Below are positions 21,823 through 31,282 of a stretch of 64,000 bases of DNA, one piece after another. The DNA comes from Heterohyrax brucei. Taxonomy: Eukaryota > Chordata > Mammalia > Hyracoidea > Procaviidae. The notes beneath the pieces are model-generated. The model ran no database searches. It worked only from the letters and a program-made list of their open reading frames with translations, and was not told where the DNA came from. Positions within the stretch are counted from its first letter, which is position 1. The number at the start of each line of letters is the position of its first letter. The position numbers and the translations under genes are program-made. The DNA is taken from positions 64,318,111 to 64,382,110 of the forward strand of contig CM053166.1 of assembly GCA_028571685.1 (NCBI GenBank), read 5' to 3'.

Positions 21823-22111
21823 TTGATGGGGGCATTGGTGATTCAATGGTAAAATTCTCTCTGGTGAACAGCCACCACCCATCTGTTAGTGGAGGCTTGT
21901 GTGTTACTCTGATACAGGAAAGGTTTCATTGGAGCTTTCAGACTAAGACAAACTTGGTAATCTACTTCTGAAAATCAGCCTACGAACATCCTATGGATCA
22001 TAATGGTGCAGTCTGCAACTGATCATGGGGTGGTACAGGACCAGGCAGCATTTAGTTCCTTTGTGCATGGTGTTGTCATGAGTCAGGGCCAATTTGATGG
22101 CCACTGACACC
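21823..22111 (+). repeat. tRNA-Gly-headed SINE with RTE body and tail
   Basis: The head ggcattggtgattcaatggt followed by aaaattctc matches the 5' half of tRNA-Gly, including the A-box-like ggttca.tggtaga region. It is followed by the RTE 5' region (gtggaggcttgtgtgttact ... cagactaagacaaacttgg) and an RTE 3' end (ggtacaggaccaggcagca ... atgagtcagggccaatttga). So a tRNA promoter has been joined to a deleted RTE. It is not a functional tRNA gene because the anticodon arm and 3' half are missing. Confidence 0.7.
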
Positions 22112-23496
22112 CTTCAAAGTGTCTGCGGGGGCGGGGGGACAGTTCTTTTAAGCACAAAAGAAAAAGGAGCTTTCCAAAGCCCAATGCTTCTCTACCATTA
22201 CCTTCCAGCTCTTTGTAATCAGCCCCTCAATTTTCTGGCTGAATGGGCACCGGCAGTGGGTCAATCTTCTCAGGAGAAAAACACCCAAAGTTCTTACTAC
22301 AGGGTCTCCTCACTAAAAGCTTTCCAAAAGAGCCACAGTCTAAATTGCATCACAACAGTTTGCTGCCATTTTGTAGGCCTTCGCACCAGCCCCTAAGTCA
22401 GTCTTTCATACAAGCAATCAAAAACACAAAAACCTTGCCACAATCTTCTCCTACATCTCCATTTGGCTACAAACTCTCAGATCCCAAAACTTCCTCCCCT
22501 AGTCTCAGCAGTGCCACCTCCAGCTGGTGAAGACAGTGATCCAAAGTCAAAGCTTCTGTTTCTCCATGGCAGCCTCTTCAGCCTCCAGCAGCAGCTCTCC
22601 TAAGAATCCAACGTCTTCCTTTAGCCATAATGCAAAACAACATTCAGCCAGCTCCTCATGACAATCTTTAAGTTTCCCTTTGCTGACTTAACCTCCAAAC
22701 ATGCAATTTCTTCTAGAAGCTCTTTCTCCAGAGTTCTACTTCGTTCAGAAACTTGCTCCTAGGTATACAGCCTTCCTCCACGTAACAGCCTGCTAAATGA
22801 TGGATCCCAAGCCCAGCAGTGAATAAACCATTTCCTAGAAACTGATCTTGGTGGTCCAAATGGAGACGAAAGAAGTAGCAAAATTTCTGACCCCATCTCT
22901 AAAACCCACCATGGTTGGCAGCCATATGCTCCTGCTCTGCACATCATAGTTAAGAGTTAGGTTTCTGAAGGGTTCGGGAGGGATAGATCTTAAGACAGAG
23001 AGAGGTCTAAGTTAGGGATATAGGTACAGAGGTGTTTATGGGTGCCAGCCCTGTTCAGAGCAGTTTATATGCCTATATTTTAAATCTCCAAAACACCTTG
23101 GCATTAGGCCAGGCTGCTTCATGGAGTCCTAGACGATGAGGGCTCCTTCTGGCCACAAGAAGATCCATGGGATACTTATGGTATCCATACCATACTTAGG
23201 ATTTATGATCAACAGGACCAAAACCTAGACTAAAGTCACAGCTGGGAGACACACTTTCGTCTTTCTGAACACAAAATACAAACATATAACATATGCTTAT
23301 TGTGGAGGCCAATTTCTCCTCTGAGCATGCCGTGAAGCTCTTTCAGAGAATGTCATTTGTAGATTCAAGTGTGAAGCAATTGTGACAGAATTTTTAGGAG
23401 CACTTAATTTGGGCTTAGTTTTTACCATTACCAGTAAATGCATTGATAGAATGAGACTGTTCATTGCATATCTTATAACATATAATTCCAGTGCTT
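22112..23496. other. Unique sequence, nothing recognised
   Basis: About 1.4 kb with no repeat family that I can name. Pyrimidine-rich stretches at 22430-22560 and a short G run at 22129-22138 were noted. Open frames stay under 101 codons and show no protein family features. An old, highly diverged repeat cannot be excluded. Confidence 0.4.
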
Positions 23497-23540
23497 CATG
23501 AGTCGGATCCGACTCGACGGCACTTGGCTTTGGCTGGCTG
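23497..23540 (+). repeat. SINE/RTE-tail micro-fragment with perfect palindrome
   Basis: The segment reads catgagtcggatccgactcg followed by acggcacttggctttggctg. The 16-bp stretch gagtcggatccgactc (23500-23515) is a perfect palindrome. It is the cleanest copy of the shared tail core in the window. The tail shows imperfect ttggc repeats. No obvious target duplication. Confidence 0.7.
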
Positions 23541-24136
23541 TGTGATGGAGCAGAATTAGATAACACATCGATTTCAGCCCACTGAGTACTTCTTAAAACT
23601 ACTTGTTTTAAAGAGATGTTTGTATTCGAGACATAGCCAGATTTATTTAGTTGATCTTTTTACACTTGCCGTCTATAAATCTGTGCTGTCTTGACTTGAA
23701 GGTCATTTGGACCCCAGAAATCCAGTTTCCAATTAGTTTATCTCTTCCGAGCACTTACAGATGGGCCTGAGAGCCCCCAAAATCCCATAAAGAAATCCGT
23801 GTTTCTTTATGGACTGAGGTTACAAGAGGTTTCAAGTCCTAGACATTCCAGCTGGTTTTACTCTTAGAAATCCTCCTTAGGCAGTCCTGCAGTAACAGAT
23901 CTTAAAGTTCTGGTGCTTTCTAGGCAGTGATGTAAACAATAATTTAATGGTAGAATGCAGTTAAGCTAAGGGAATGTGTCAAGGACAGACAACAGAAGAT
24001 ATCCCAGAGTTCCCAAGTCACCAAGCTGTTCATTAAACTAGTGCCTGTTTTACAAAGGCGTTTAAAGTACTTTCTGTTAACCTGTAAAACTGGTACCACA
24101 ACTGGAACTGTCTGCTCTAGATAAACTAATTCAAAT
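23541..24136. other. Unique sequence, nothing recognised
   Basis: No repeat, RNA gene or coding frame over ~75 codons was recognised. Confidence 0.4.
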
Positions 24137-24394
24137 ATGTTAAGTATATATTTGTACACCAGTATTCATTACAGCACTATTTACAATAGTCAAAAGGGGA
24201 AAACAATCTGTCTAACAGACAAGTGGATAAATGAAATGTGTTATAGCCATCCACTGGAATATTTTTCATCTATAAAAAGGAATGAAATTCTAATATATGA
24301 TACAACAGGGATGAAACTTGAAAGCACTATGCTAATGACAGAAGCCAGACACAAAAGAATAAATATTACGCAATCCCATTCACATGAAATATCT

Positions 24395-25055
24395 GTTGCT
24401 GTTAGCTGCTGCTGACAACTTCAATTTCTTCACCATTTATCATGATATTGTTTATGCACCTAGTTGTGAGAATTATTTTCTTCACATTTGAGTTTAACGC
24501 ATACTGAAGGCTATAGTCTTTTACCTTCATCTGTAAGTGATTTGGGTCACCTTCATTTTCAGAAAGAAAGGTTGTATCACCTAGTTATTGCAAGTTACTA
24601 ATGAGTCTTCCTCTGACTCTAATGCCTTTATCTTCTTCATATGGTTCAATTTGCTCAGCATAGAGATTGAATAAGTAAGGTGAAAGATTACAACCCTGAT
24701 GCACACCATTCTTGACTTTAAACCAGGCAGTATCCCCTTGTTCTGTTAAAAAGACTGTCTTTTGATCTGTGAACAGGTTCTGCATGAGCACAATCGAGTT
24801 TTTTGGAATTTTCACTGTTCATAATATTATCCATAATTTGTTATGATCCATATAGATGAGTGCCTTTTGTAGTCAGTAAAACACAGGTAAACATCTTTCT
24901 GGCATTTTCTACGTTCAGTCAAGGTCCATTTGACATCCACAATGATATCCCCTGTTCCACATCCTCTTCTGAATCTGGCTTGAACTCTTGGCAGATCTCT
25001 GTTGATGTACAGCTGCAGCCATTTTTAAATTATCTTCAGCATAATTTTTCTTGCA
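24395..25055 (-). mobile_element. RTE (BovB-like) LINE with perfect 11-bp TSD
   Basis: A 661-bp minus-strand RTE. Its 3' terminus is gttgctgttagctgc at the left edge. The RT part at 24585-24815 (minus) reads NGVHQGCNLSPYLFNLYAEQ, the conserved RTE RT block. Part of the C-terminal region between RT and tail is missing. A perfect 11-bp duplication atgaaatatct flanks it (24384-24394 and 25056-25066) inside the ancient L1. Confidence 0.9.
24585..24815 (-). pseudogene. RTE reverse-transcriptase fragment
   Basis: A 76-codon open stretch contains TEQGDTAWFKVKNGVHQGC and LSPYLFNLYAE, the RT palm/finger block of the BovB/RTE ORF. The downstream catalytic YADD region is not retained. It lies within the RTE copy described above and cannot encode an active enzyme. 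Confidence 0.8.
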
Positions 25056-25252
25056 ATGAAATATCTAGAATAGGCAAATTCTTAGAGGAAGTAGACTATA
25101 ATCACCAGAGGCTGAGCCAAGAGGACAAGAGGAAGTCATTGCTTTATGGGCGTATTTTCTGACTGAGGAAATGAAAAAGTTTTGAAGTAAATGGTGTTGA
25201 TGGTTGCTTAGCATTGAGAATGTAATTAATGTTACTAAATAGTATACTTAAA

Positions 25253-25292
25253 GTTTTCATGATATATATATATATATGTATGTATGTATATA
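25253..25292 (+). repeat. TA/TG microsatellite at ancient L1 3' end
   Basis: The tract gatatatatatatatatgta followed by tgtatgtatatat sits at the 3' end of the ancient L1 and probably grew from its tail region. Confidence 0.85.
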
Positions 25293-25510
25293 TTCTCACA
25301 GTGAAAGCTGTGACAGCCACAACTGAATGGTACTGCCTTGTTTTTCCAGGGTTTGCAAGTTTTCCACCTTTGATAGGCTGCAATCTTACTACTTCTCTAT
25401 CATTATCTACTAGTGGAAAATATTTGCTTTTACCTTCTCTGAAAGGTTTCTGCTTTACACAGTTTCTGGCTCTTGTACATTTTACTACACACACACATTC
25501 ATACACACAC
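25293..25510. other. Unassigned sequence ending in (CA)n
   Basis: About 190 bp without a recognised family is followed by a short CA microsatellite (about 25487-25512), which adjoins the antisense SINE at 25511. Confidence 0.4.
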
Positions 25511-25640
25511 ATCCAAAAAATAAAAATCAAATTCATTGCCACTGAGTCAATTCCAACTCATAACAATCCCACAGTACAGAGTAGAACACCCTCATAGGGT
25601 TTCCAAAGACCGAATTAATGATCTTTTGGTTGGCACCTAA
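25511..25640 (-). repeat. AfroSINE, antisense
   Basis: It contains attcattgccactgagtca, then agtagaacaccctcataggg, then atgatcttttggttggcacc. The head end is damaged. It faces a sense copy 25 bp away, forming an inverted SINE pair separated by a GT-rich stretch. Confidence 0.75.
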
Positions 25641-25665
25641 ACTGCGTGTGTGTGTGGAAAAAGAG

Positions 25666-25838
25666 AGAGAGACCTGCTGGTGCAGTAATTCAGAGTTTGG
25701 CTGCTAGCCAAAAGACAGGCAGTGTGAACTGACCAGCCACTCTTTAGACGTCCTATTTGGCAAGTCTTCTCTGTCCTATGGCATCACCATAAGTCTGAAT
25801 CAACTCAACAGCAATGAGTTTGATTTGGATTTTATATA
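25666..25838 (+). repeat. AfroSINE, sense
   Basis: The head gagacctgctggtgcagtaa is followed by ggctgctagccaaaagacag, cctatggcatcaccataagt and the tail caactcaacagcaatgagtt. It is diverged but complete in order. Confidence 0.75.
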
Positions 25839-25842
25839 CATT

Positions 25843-26809
25843 TGTCATGGATTGAATCATGTCCCTCCCAAAATGTGTGTAGCAATTTGGCTGGGTCATG
25901 AATTCCAGTGTTGTGTAACTGCCCTCCATTTTATGATTTTCCTAATCTCTGGCTGTGGTTAACAGATTGTGTTTTAGTCATCTCATACTGCTCTAACAGC
26001 AATGTTACAAGTGGATGGCTTAAAAACGAAAAGTTTATTCTTACATAGTCTGCTAGGCTGTAAGTCTGAATTCAGGGTATCCACTCCCAGGGAAGACCTT
26101 CCCTCTTTGTTGACTCTGGAGGAAGGTCCTTGTGTTGCATCAACCTTTGGTCAGGGAACATCTTGCTGCAGGAACCTCAGGGCTAAAGGACACGCTCTAC
26201 CCCAGTGCTGCTTCTGTGATGGTATGAGGTTCCCAACTCTTTGCTTGCTTCCTTTTCCTTTTATCTCTTGTAGGATAAAAGGATAATAGGTGGTGCAAGC
26301 CACACTCCAGGGAAACTCTCTTTACACTGGAGCAGGGAGGTAGGTGATCTTAGGAAGGGTTTTACAGTCCCATTCTAATCCTCTTTAATATAAATCCAGT
26401 CTATTAACCACAGACAAAGATTAGGATTTACAGCATCAGAAAATCACAAAATACAGGACAATTACACAATACTGGGAATCACCAGCCCAGCAAAATTACT
26501 ATACACATTTTTGCGAGACACAATTCAATCTATGCAGATTGGATTAAGTTAAAGAGTATTAGAGTGGGATTGCAGCACCTTTACTAAAGAAGTTTCCCTG
26601 GAATGTGGCTTGCACCACCTTTTATCTGACAAGAGATCAAAGAAAAGAGAAGCAAGCAGAGAGCTGGGAACTTTATATCATCAAGAAAGCAGTGCTGGGA
26701 GCACAGTATGTCCTTTGGACCTTAGGTTCCTGTGCCAGGATGCTCCCAGATCAAAGAAAGATTCATGCAATGGAAGAATCTTCCTCCAGACCAACAGATG
26801 ACTAAGACA
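25843..26809 (+). mobile_element. Solo LTR (ERVL/MaLR-like), split by another LTR
   Basis: It starts tgtcatggattgaatcatgt and ends gatgactaagaca. A near-perfect 5-bp duplication (acatt/acata) flanks it. The left 127 bp and right 273 bp are separated by the antisense LTR at 25970-26536. Only LTR sequence is present; there are no viral genes. Confidence 0.8.
25970..26536 (-). mobile_element. Solo LTR nested in LTR of the same family, antisense
   Basis: It starts tgttttagtcatctcatact and ends caattcaatctatgca. A perfect 5-bp duplication gattg (25965-25969 and 26537-26541) flanks it. Reading the minus strand gives the LTR start TGCATAGATTGAATTG and a poly(A) signal AATAAAC near the end (about 26033-26040 on plus as gtttatt). 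The host LTR continues exactly after the duplication. Confidence 0.9.
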
Positions 26810-26860
26810 ACATATATTTACCACAATAATAAAAACAAAAAGAAGCAAAAAGTGTTGCAT
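26810..26860. other. Short A-rich spacer
   Basis: A-rich sequence with aataataaaaacaaaaagaa. No family assigned. Confidence 0.4.
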
Positions 26861-26871
26861 ATAAACAGTTT

Positions 26872-26906
26872 ACGACTCGACTCGACAGCACTTGGCTTGG
26901 CTTGGC
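26872..26906 (+). repeat. 35-bp SINE-tail micro-insertion with 11-bp TSD
   Basis: The insert is acgactcgactcgacagcac followed by ttggcttggcttggc. A perfect 11-bp duplication, ataaacagttt, flanks it at 26861-26871 and 26907-26917. The insert consists only of the last ~20 bp of the tail core plus three ttggc repeats. The duplication shows it is a complete insertion event, not the decayed end of a longer SINE. Confidence 0.85.
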
Positions 26907-26917
26907 ATAAACAGTTT

Positions 26918-27545
26918 CTGGGCAAATTTTATTACTATATAAATTATACCTCTATTGAAGCTGTCAAAATGTAAACTAAATTTTAAAAGAGTAAACAACA
27001 TCATCAGAATTTATACTTGCAAAAAATCACTACTAACAATTTTGGTTTCTGAATCCCAGAATAAAAAGTTTAGTAACTCGTAATTCATGTACAGCTTTGC
27101 CAGCTTTTCCAGAATTCCATCTAAAAGATCTGTTAGATCTATGCTCTAACTTTTTCAAAGAACCAATATGAATTTCTTATAGGGTACATGGAATCTTCAT
27201 CAGTACATAATACATAAATATATATTTTATGACTTGAAATTCCATGACTGCCATTCCACAGGCAATGAGTAGCAAAAGAGCCAAAGTAGAAGTCTATTTC
27301 ACTTATATCAAAGTAGATCAGTGGGTGTGATCTCAGCAAAAATGTCACAGTAAATACCATTGAAAATTTTTTCTTCCATGAAAACAATGAGAACAAAAGG
27401 AAAAAGAATCAGAATCAACATTTTTAGAACTTTGGAAATTAACCAAACATTTGAAGCAATCAGGGGAGCACTAATTCAGGGAAAGCAATTGAATCTTAGT
27501 AAGACTATCAGTTTTTAGAACATTAACTCAATATACTCCCATCCC
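26918..27545. other. Unique sequence, nothing recognised
   Basis: AT-rich sequence without a recognised repeat. One 85-codon frame on the minus strand has hydrophobic, chance-like composition and no family motif. Confidence 0.4.
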
Positions 27546-27700
27546 CCACTTCTCATGATGCTACTGAGTCAATTTTGACTCATAGAAACCCTAAAGTAAA
27601 ATTGCCCCCACGGAGTTTCCAAGGAGCACCTGGTAGATTCAAACTGTCGACCTTTTGGTTAGCAGCCATAGCACTTAACCACTACACTGCCAGGGTTTCC
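27546..27700 (-). repeat. AfroSINE, antisense (first of two)
   Basis: gctactgagtcaattttgac, then ccacggagtttccaaggagc, then ttggttagcagccatagcac and ctgccagggtttcc give the antisense SINE order. Only the right edge is precise, where the next SINE's duplication begins. Confidence 0.85.
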
Positions 27701-27711
27701 ATGAATGCCAT

Positions 27712-27876
27712 ATCAAACACCAAACCCACTGCCGTTGAGTCGATGCTGACTCATAGTGACCCTGTAAGACAAAGTAGAACTATCCCATAAAGTTTCCAAG
27801 GAGCCCTGATAGATTTGAACTGCTGACCTTTAGGTTAGCAGATGTAGCACTTAACTACTACACCATCAGTCTTTCC
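27712..27876 (-). repeat. AfroSINE, antisense (second of two)
   Basis: The copy caccaaacccactgccgttg ... ctttcc lies 11 bp from the previous SINE. A duplication atgartgcyat flanks it (27701-27711 and 27877-27887, two transitions). It therefore inserted immediately beside the older copy. Confidence 0.9.
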
Positions 27877-27887
27877 ATGAGTGCTAT

Positions 27888-28394
27888 GGTAGGCTTAAAA
27901 ATCAACCAAGCTGAGACTTTAGTGGCCACAGGCAAGAAAGAATGTAAGCTTTATGAAATTATTTTATGGTGATTATTTATGATGATGTGATCACTTCTGT
28001 CATGAGATTTGATATAACATGATTGTCTCCATGATGAGATCTACTGTGAGTTGCCAATTTGTTGAAAGAGGTTTCCATGAGGATGTGGCCTGCATTGAAT
28101 ATAAATGGGTCCTCTGGCAAGACTCTTAGACTTGTTCTAGATTCTGCAGCTGGCTCCTGTTTGCCTCACCTCCGGTTCTTGGGACTAGAGCTAGCAACTT
28201 ATCTGTGATCTTGCCTGCCAATCTTGGGATTCATCAGTTTTTGCAGCTTGTGAGCAAAAGGCCTGCTGATCCAGGGTTTGCTAGTCTCTGTGGCTAACTG
28301 AATGAGGAGAAGCCCTCCAGCCTGACCTATGGATTTGGGATGTCCCAGCCTCTACTTGCACTACATTTTATACTTTTGATCTATAATAAACAAA
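27888..28394 (+). other. Unassigned interspersed-repeat-like block
   Basis: The text ggtttccatgaggatgtggc, gaatataaatgggtcctctg and ctaactgaatgaggagaagc looks like a diverged interspersed repeat. It has a TATA-like aatataaat near 28100 and aataaac near 28384, as in an LTR, but I could not assign the family. It has no coding frame. Confidence 0.35.
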
Positions 28395-28686
28395 AGGAAA
28401 TTGAAGTGACCAGAGAGTCAGGGACCTCATACCACCAAAAAAGCAGCACTAGGAGCAGAGCACATCCTTTGGACCTGAGGTTCATGTGCTGAGGTGTTCC
28501 GAGACCAAGGAAAGACTAATGGTGTGGTCATTACTGCAAAGTCGACAGAGAAAGAGAGTGTTTACCCAGGGCAGATGCCCTGAATTTAGACTTCTAGCCT
28601 AATGGAGTGTGGGAGAATAAACTTCTCTTTGTTAAAGCCATCCACTTGTGATATTTCTGTTATGGCAGCACTAGATGACTAAGAAA
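28395..28686 (+). mobile_element. 3' part of an ERVL/MaLR-like LTR
   Basis: gggacctcataccaccaaaa, cctttggacctgaggttcat, aataaacttctctttgttaa and agcactagatgactaaga match the 3' half of the LTRs at 25843 and 29109 in order. The poly(A) signal aataaa is at about 28617-28622. The 5' half is missing or replaced by the unassigned block. Confidence 0.75.
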
Positions 28687-28761
28687 AATAAATTTTAGCA
28701 GGCAGTAAAAATAATCAGTGAATTCACAGGCAGGTTGATTGAGATTATCTAGTCTATGAAA

Positions 28762-28978
28762 TAGGGAACCCCGGTGGCACAGTGGTTAGGTGTTTCGCTG
28801 CTAACTGGAAAAATGGTAGTTTGAACTCATCAATTTTTCTGCAAGATAAAGATGTAGCAGTCTGCTCCTGTAAAGACTAGAGTCTTCGAAATCCTATAGG
28901 GCAGCTCTACCCCATCCTATAGGGTCACTATGTGTCAGTATTGGTTCAACAGCAATGGGTTTGGTTTTGTTATTTTAC
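28762..28978 (+). repeat. Full-length AfroSINE with perfect 9-bp TSD
   Basis: It has the tRNA-like head ggaaccccggtggcacagtg, ggttaggtgtttcgctgcta, a middle gataaagatgtagcagtctg, then gcagctctaccccatcctat and the tail agcaatgggtttggttttgt. A perfect duplication tctatgaaa flanks it (28753-28761 and 28979-28987). At about 217 bp this is the best full-length reference copy in the window. It interrupts ancient L1 ORF1. Confidence 0.95.
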
Positions 28979-29108
28979 TCTATGAAACAGAAAGGAAAAA
29001 GAATGAAGAAAACAAACAGACCTTAAGAAACCTGCAAGACACTGTCAAATGTATCATCATAAACATAATGGGAATTCCAGACGGAGAGGAGAGAGAGAAA
29101 AAGGAGCA

Positions 29109-29621
29109 CACCATGTATTGAATTGTATCCCCCGCCAAATATGTGTCAACTTGGCTAGGCCACGATTCCCAGTATTTTGTGGTGTCCTCCATTTTGTGAT
29201 TTCGTGTGATTATCCTATTTGTTGTAAATCCTAATATCTATGTTGTTAATGAGGCAGGACGACAAAGAGTTATTTTAATGAAATAGGACTCAATCTACAG
29301 GATTAGAGTGTAGCTTGAGTCAATGTCTTTTGAGATAGAAATGAGACACTCTTGTAGAGGAGAGAGGGACCTCATTATTATCAAGCAAAAAGAGCCAGGA
29401 GCAAAGCGTTACCTTTGGACCCAGGATTTTTGTGCTGAGAGGTTCCTAAACTAGGGAATGATTGATGACAAGTGCCTTCCCCTACAGCCAACAAAGAAAA
29501 TCTTTCCCTGGGGCTTGCACCCTGAATTTAGATTTATAGCCTTCTAGGCTACAAGAAAATTAATCTCCATTAAAGTCATCTACTTGTGTTTTCTGTTATA
29601 GCACACTAGATAACTAAGACA
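29109..29621 (+). mobile_element. Solo LTR (ERVL/MaLR-like) in ancient L1 ORF1
   Basis: The 513-bp LTR begins caccatgtattgaattgtat, where the expected TG start appears as CA, and ends gataactaagaca. Its likely 5-bp duplication is gagca/gggca (29104-29108 and 29622-29626). L1 ORF1 text gagagagaaa...gcagaaagaatatttgaag reads through the junction. A poly(A) signal region (ttaatctccattaaagtcat) is degenerate. Confidence 0.8.
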
Positions 29622-30382
29622 GGGCAGAAAGAATATTTGAAGAAATAACGGCATAAAAATAACCAAATTTTTTGAAAAACATTAATATGCACATCAAAGA
29701 AGCTGAATGAACTCTGAGTAGGATAAACTTAGAGTCCTGCCCTGAGAAACATAGTCAAACTGTCAAAAGAGACAATGCTGAAATCAGCAGAAAATGAAAA
29801 ACACATCACTTATAGGGGATTCTCAAAATTAACAACTGACTTCTCATCAGAAACCATGAAGATCAGAAGGCAACGGGATGATGTGTTCAAGTCCTGAAAT
29901 AACAACTATTAATGAAGAAGTCCATGTCTACCACATCTATTCTACAAAAATGAAAGAAGAACAAAGTAGGAGACCTCACACTACCTGGCTTTAGAACCTA
30001 TGACACTGCCATGGTAGTCAAAACAGCCTGGCATTGGTACAACAACAGATACATATACCAACAGAACACGATTAAAACTCTGGATATATTTGGATATACA
30101 TTTGACAAAGACCCGAAGTCTATGAACTGGGGAAAAGACAATGTCTTCAACAAATGGTGTTGACAAAACTGGATATTCATTTGCCAAAAAAAGAAGTGAT
30201 ACAAGACCTATACCTCTCATCATGCACAGAAACTGACTCAAAATAGATCAAAGACCTAAATACAAAATCTAAAATGATAAAGATCATATGAGAAAAAATA
30301 AGGACAATGCTGGGAGCCCTAAAACACAGCATAAACAAACAATGCACAAACAACAGAACCGAAAATAGATAACTGGGAACTC

Positions 30383-30385
<3 letters not shown>

Positions 30386-30413
<28 letters not shown>
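30386..30413 (+). repeat. Long poly(A) tract inside L1 ORF2
   Basis: About 28 consecutive A residues replace the short A run normally found here (ctactaagaatcaaacac in related copies). It may be an expanded microsatellite. Confidence 0.85.
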
Positions 30414-30416
<3 letters not shown>

Positions 30417-31120
30417 TATGTTCCTCCCAAGACTTCACTAGAAGAGTAAAAAGACTACCTACAGACTGAGAAAAAAAAATTAGCTATGACAAATCTGATC
30501 AGTGTCTAATCTCCATAATCTACAAGACACTGCATAACCTCAACAAGAAAAAGCCAATTAAAAATGGGCAAAGGATATGTATAGGCACTTCATCAAAGAA
30601 GACAGTCAGATGTCTAAAAGATGCATGAGGACATACGATCATTAACCATTACAGAAATGGAAATCAAAATTACATTGAGGCGCCATCTCAACCCAACAAG
30701 GTTAGCATTAATCCAAAAAATACAAAATAATAAATGTTGGAGAGGCTGTGGAGGGACTGAAACACTTACATGCTGCTGGAGGGAATGTAAAATGGTACAA
30801 CCACTTTGGAAATCATGTTGGTGCTTTCTTTAAAAGTTAGACAGAAATACCACATGATTCAGCAATCCTACTTCTTGGAAAATATCCTATAGAAATAATG
30901 GCTGTCACATGAATAGACACATGCACACCAGTGTTTATTGCAGCACTGTATACAATAGCAAAAAGATGGAGTCAACCTAGGTGCTCATAAACAGATGAGC
31001 AGATAAACAAATTATGGTATATTCACACAATGGAATACTATGCAATGATAAAGAACAATGATGCTCTTGGGAAACATCTCATAGCATGGAGTCATCTGGA
31101 AGACATTATGCTGAGTGAAA

Positions 31121-31282
31121 GTTTTTCCATTCCTGCTGCTCTCAAGTCGATTCCAACTCATAGTGACCCTGTAAGACAGAGTAGAACTGCTCCATAGAGT
31201 TTCCAAGGAGCACCTGGCAGATTTGAACTGTGGAACTCATGATTTACAGACATAGCACTTAACCACTACACCACCAGGGTTC
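31121..31282 (-). repeat. AfroSINE, antisense, with perfect 10-bp TSD
   Basis: The order ctcaagtcgattccaactca, cagagtagaactgctccata, gaactgtggaactcatgatt, ccactacaccaccagggttc is an antisense SINE. A perfect duplication ctgagtgaaa (31111-31120 and 31283-31292) flanks it in L1 ORF2. Confidence 0.95.

Larger units (their letters stand above)
24137..25290 (+). mobile_element. Ancient L1 (L1M-like) 3' end, split by RTE
   Basis: The left part (24137-24394) is L1 ORF2 C-terminal text: cattacagcactatttacaa, gtggataaatgaaatgtgtt. The right part (25067-25290) is the L1M 3' end (ctgaggaaatgaaaaagttt, ggtgttgatggttgcttag, agtatacttaaagttttcat). The two halves are contiguous once the RTE at 24395-25055 is removed. 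The element is heavily mutated and much older than the elephant-type L1 copies. Confidence 0.75.

Noticed and set aside
21823-21865. tRNA-Gly gene
   Set aside because: Only the 5' half is tRNA-like; the anticodon arm, T arm and acceptor 3' half are absent and RTE sequence follows. It is a SINE head.
22112-23496. Possible exon-bearing region
   Set aside because: No open frame over ~100 codons, no recognisable protein family and no convincing splice or poly(A) context.
25843-26809. Complete provirus flanked by two LTRs
   Set aside because: The two LTRs are in opposite orientation and nested, with no gag/pol/env text between them. Both are solo LTRs.
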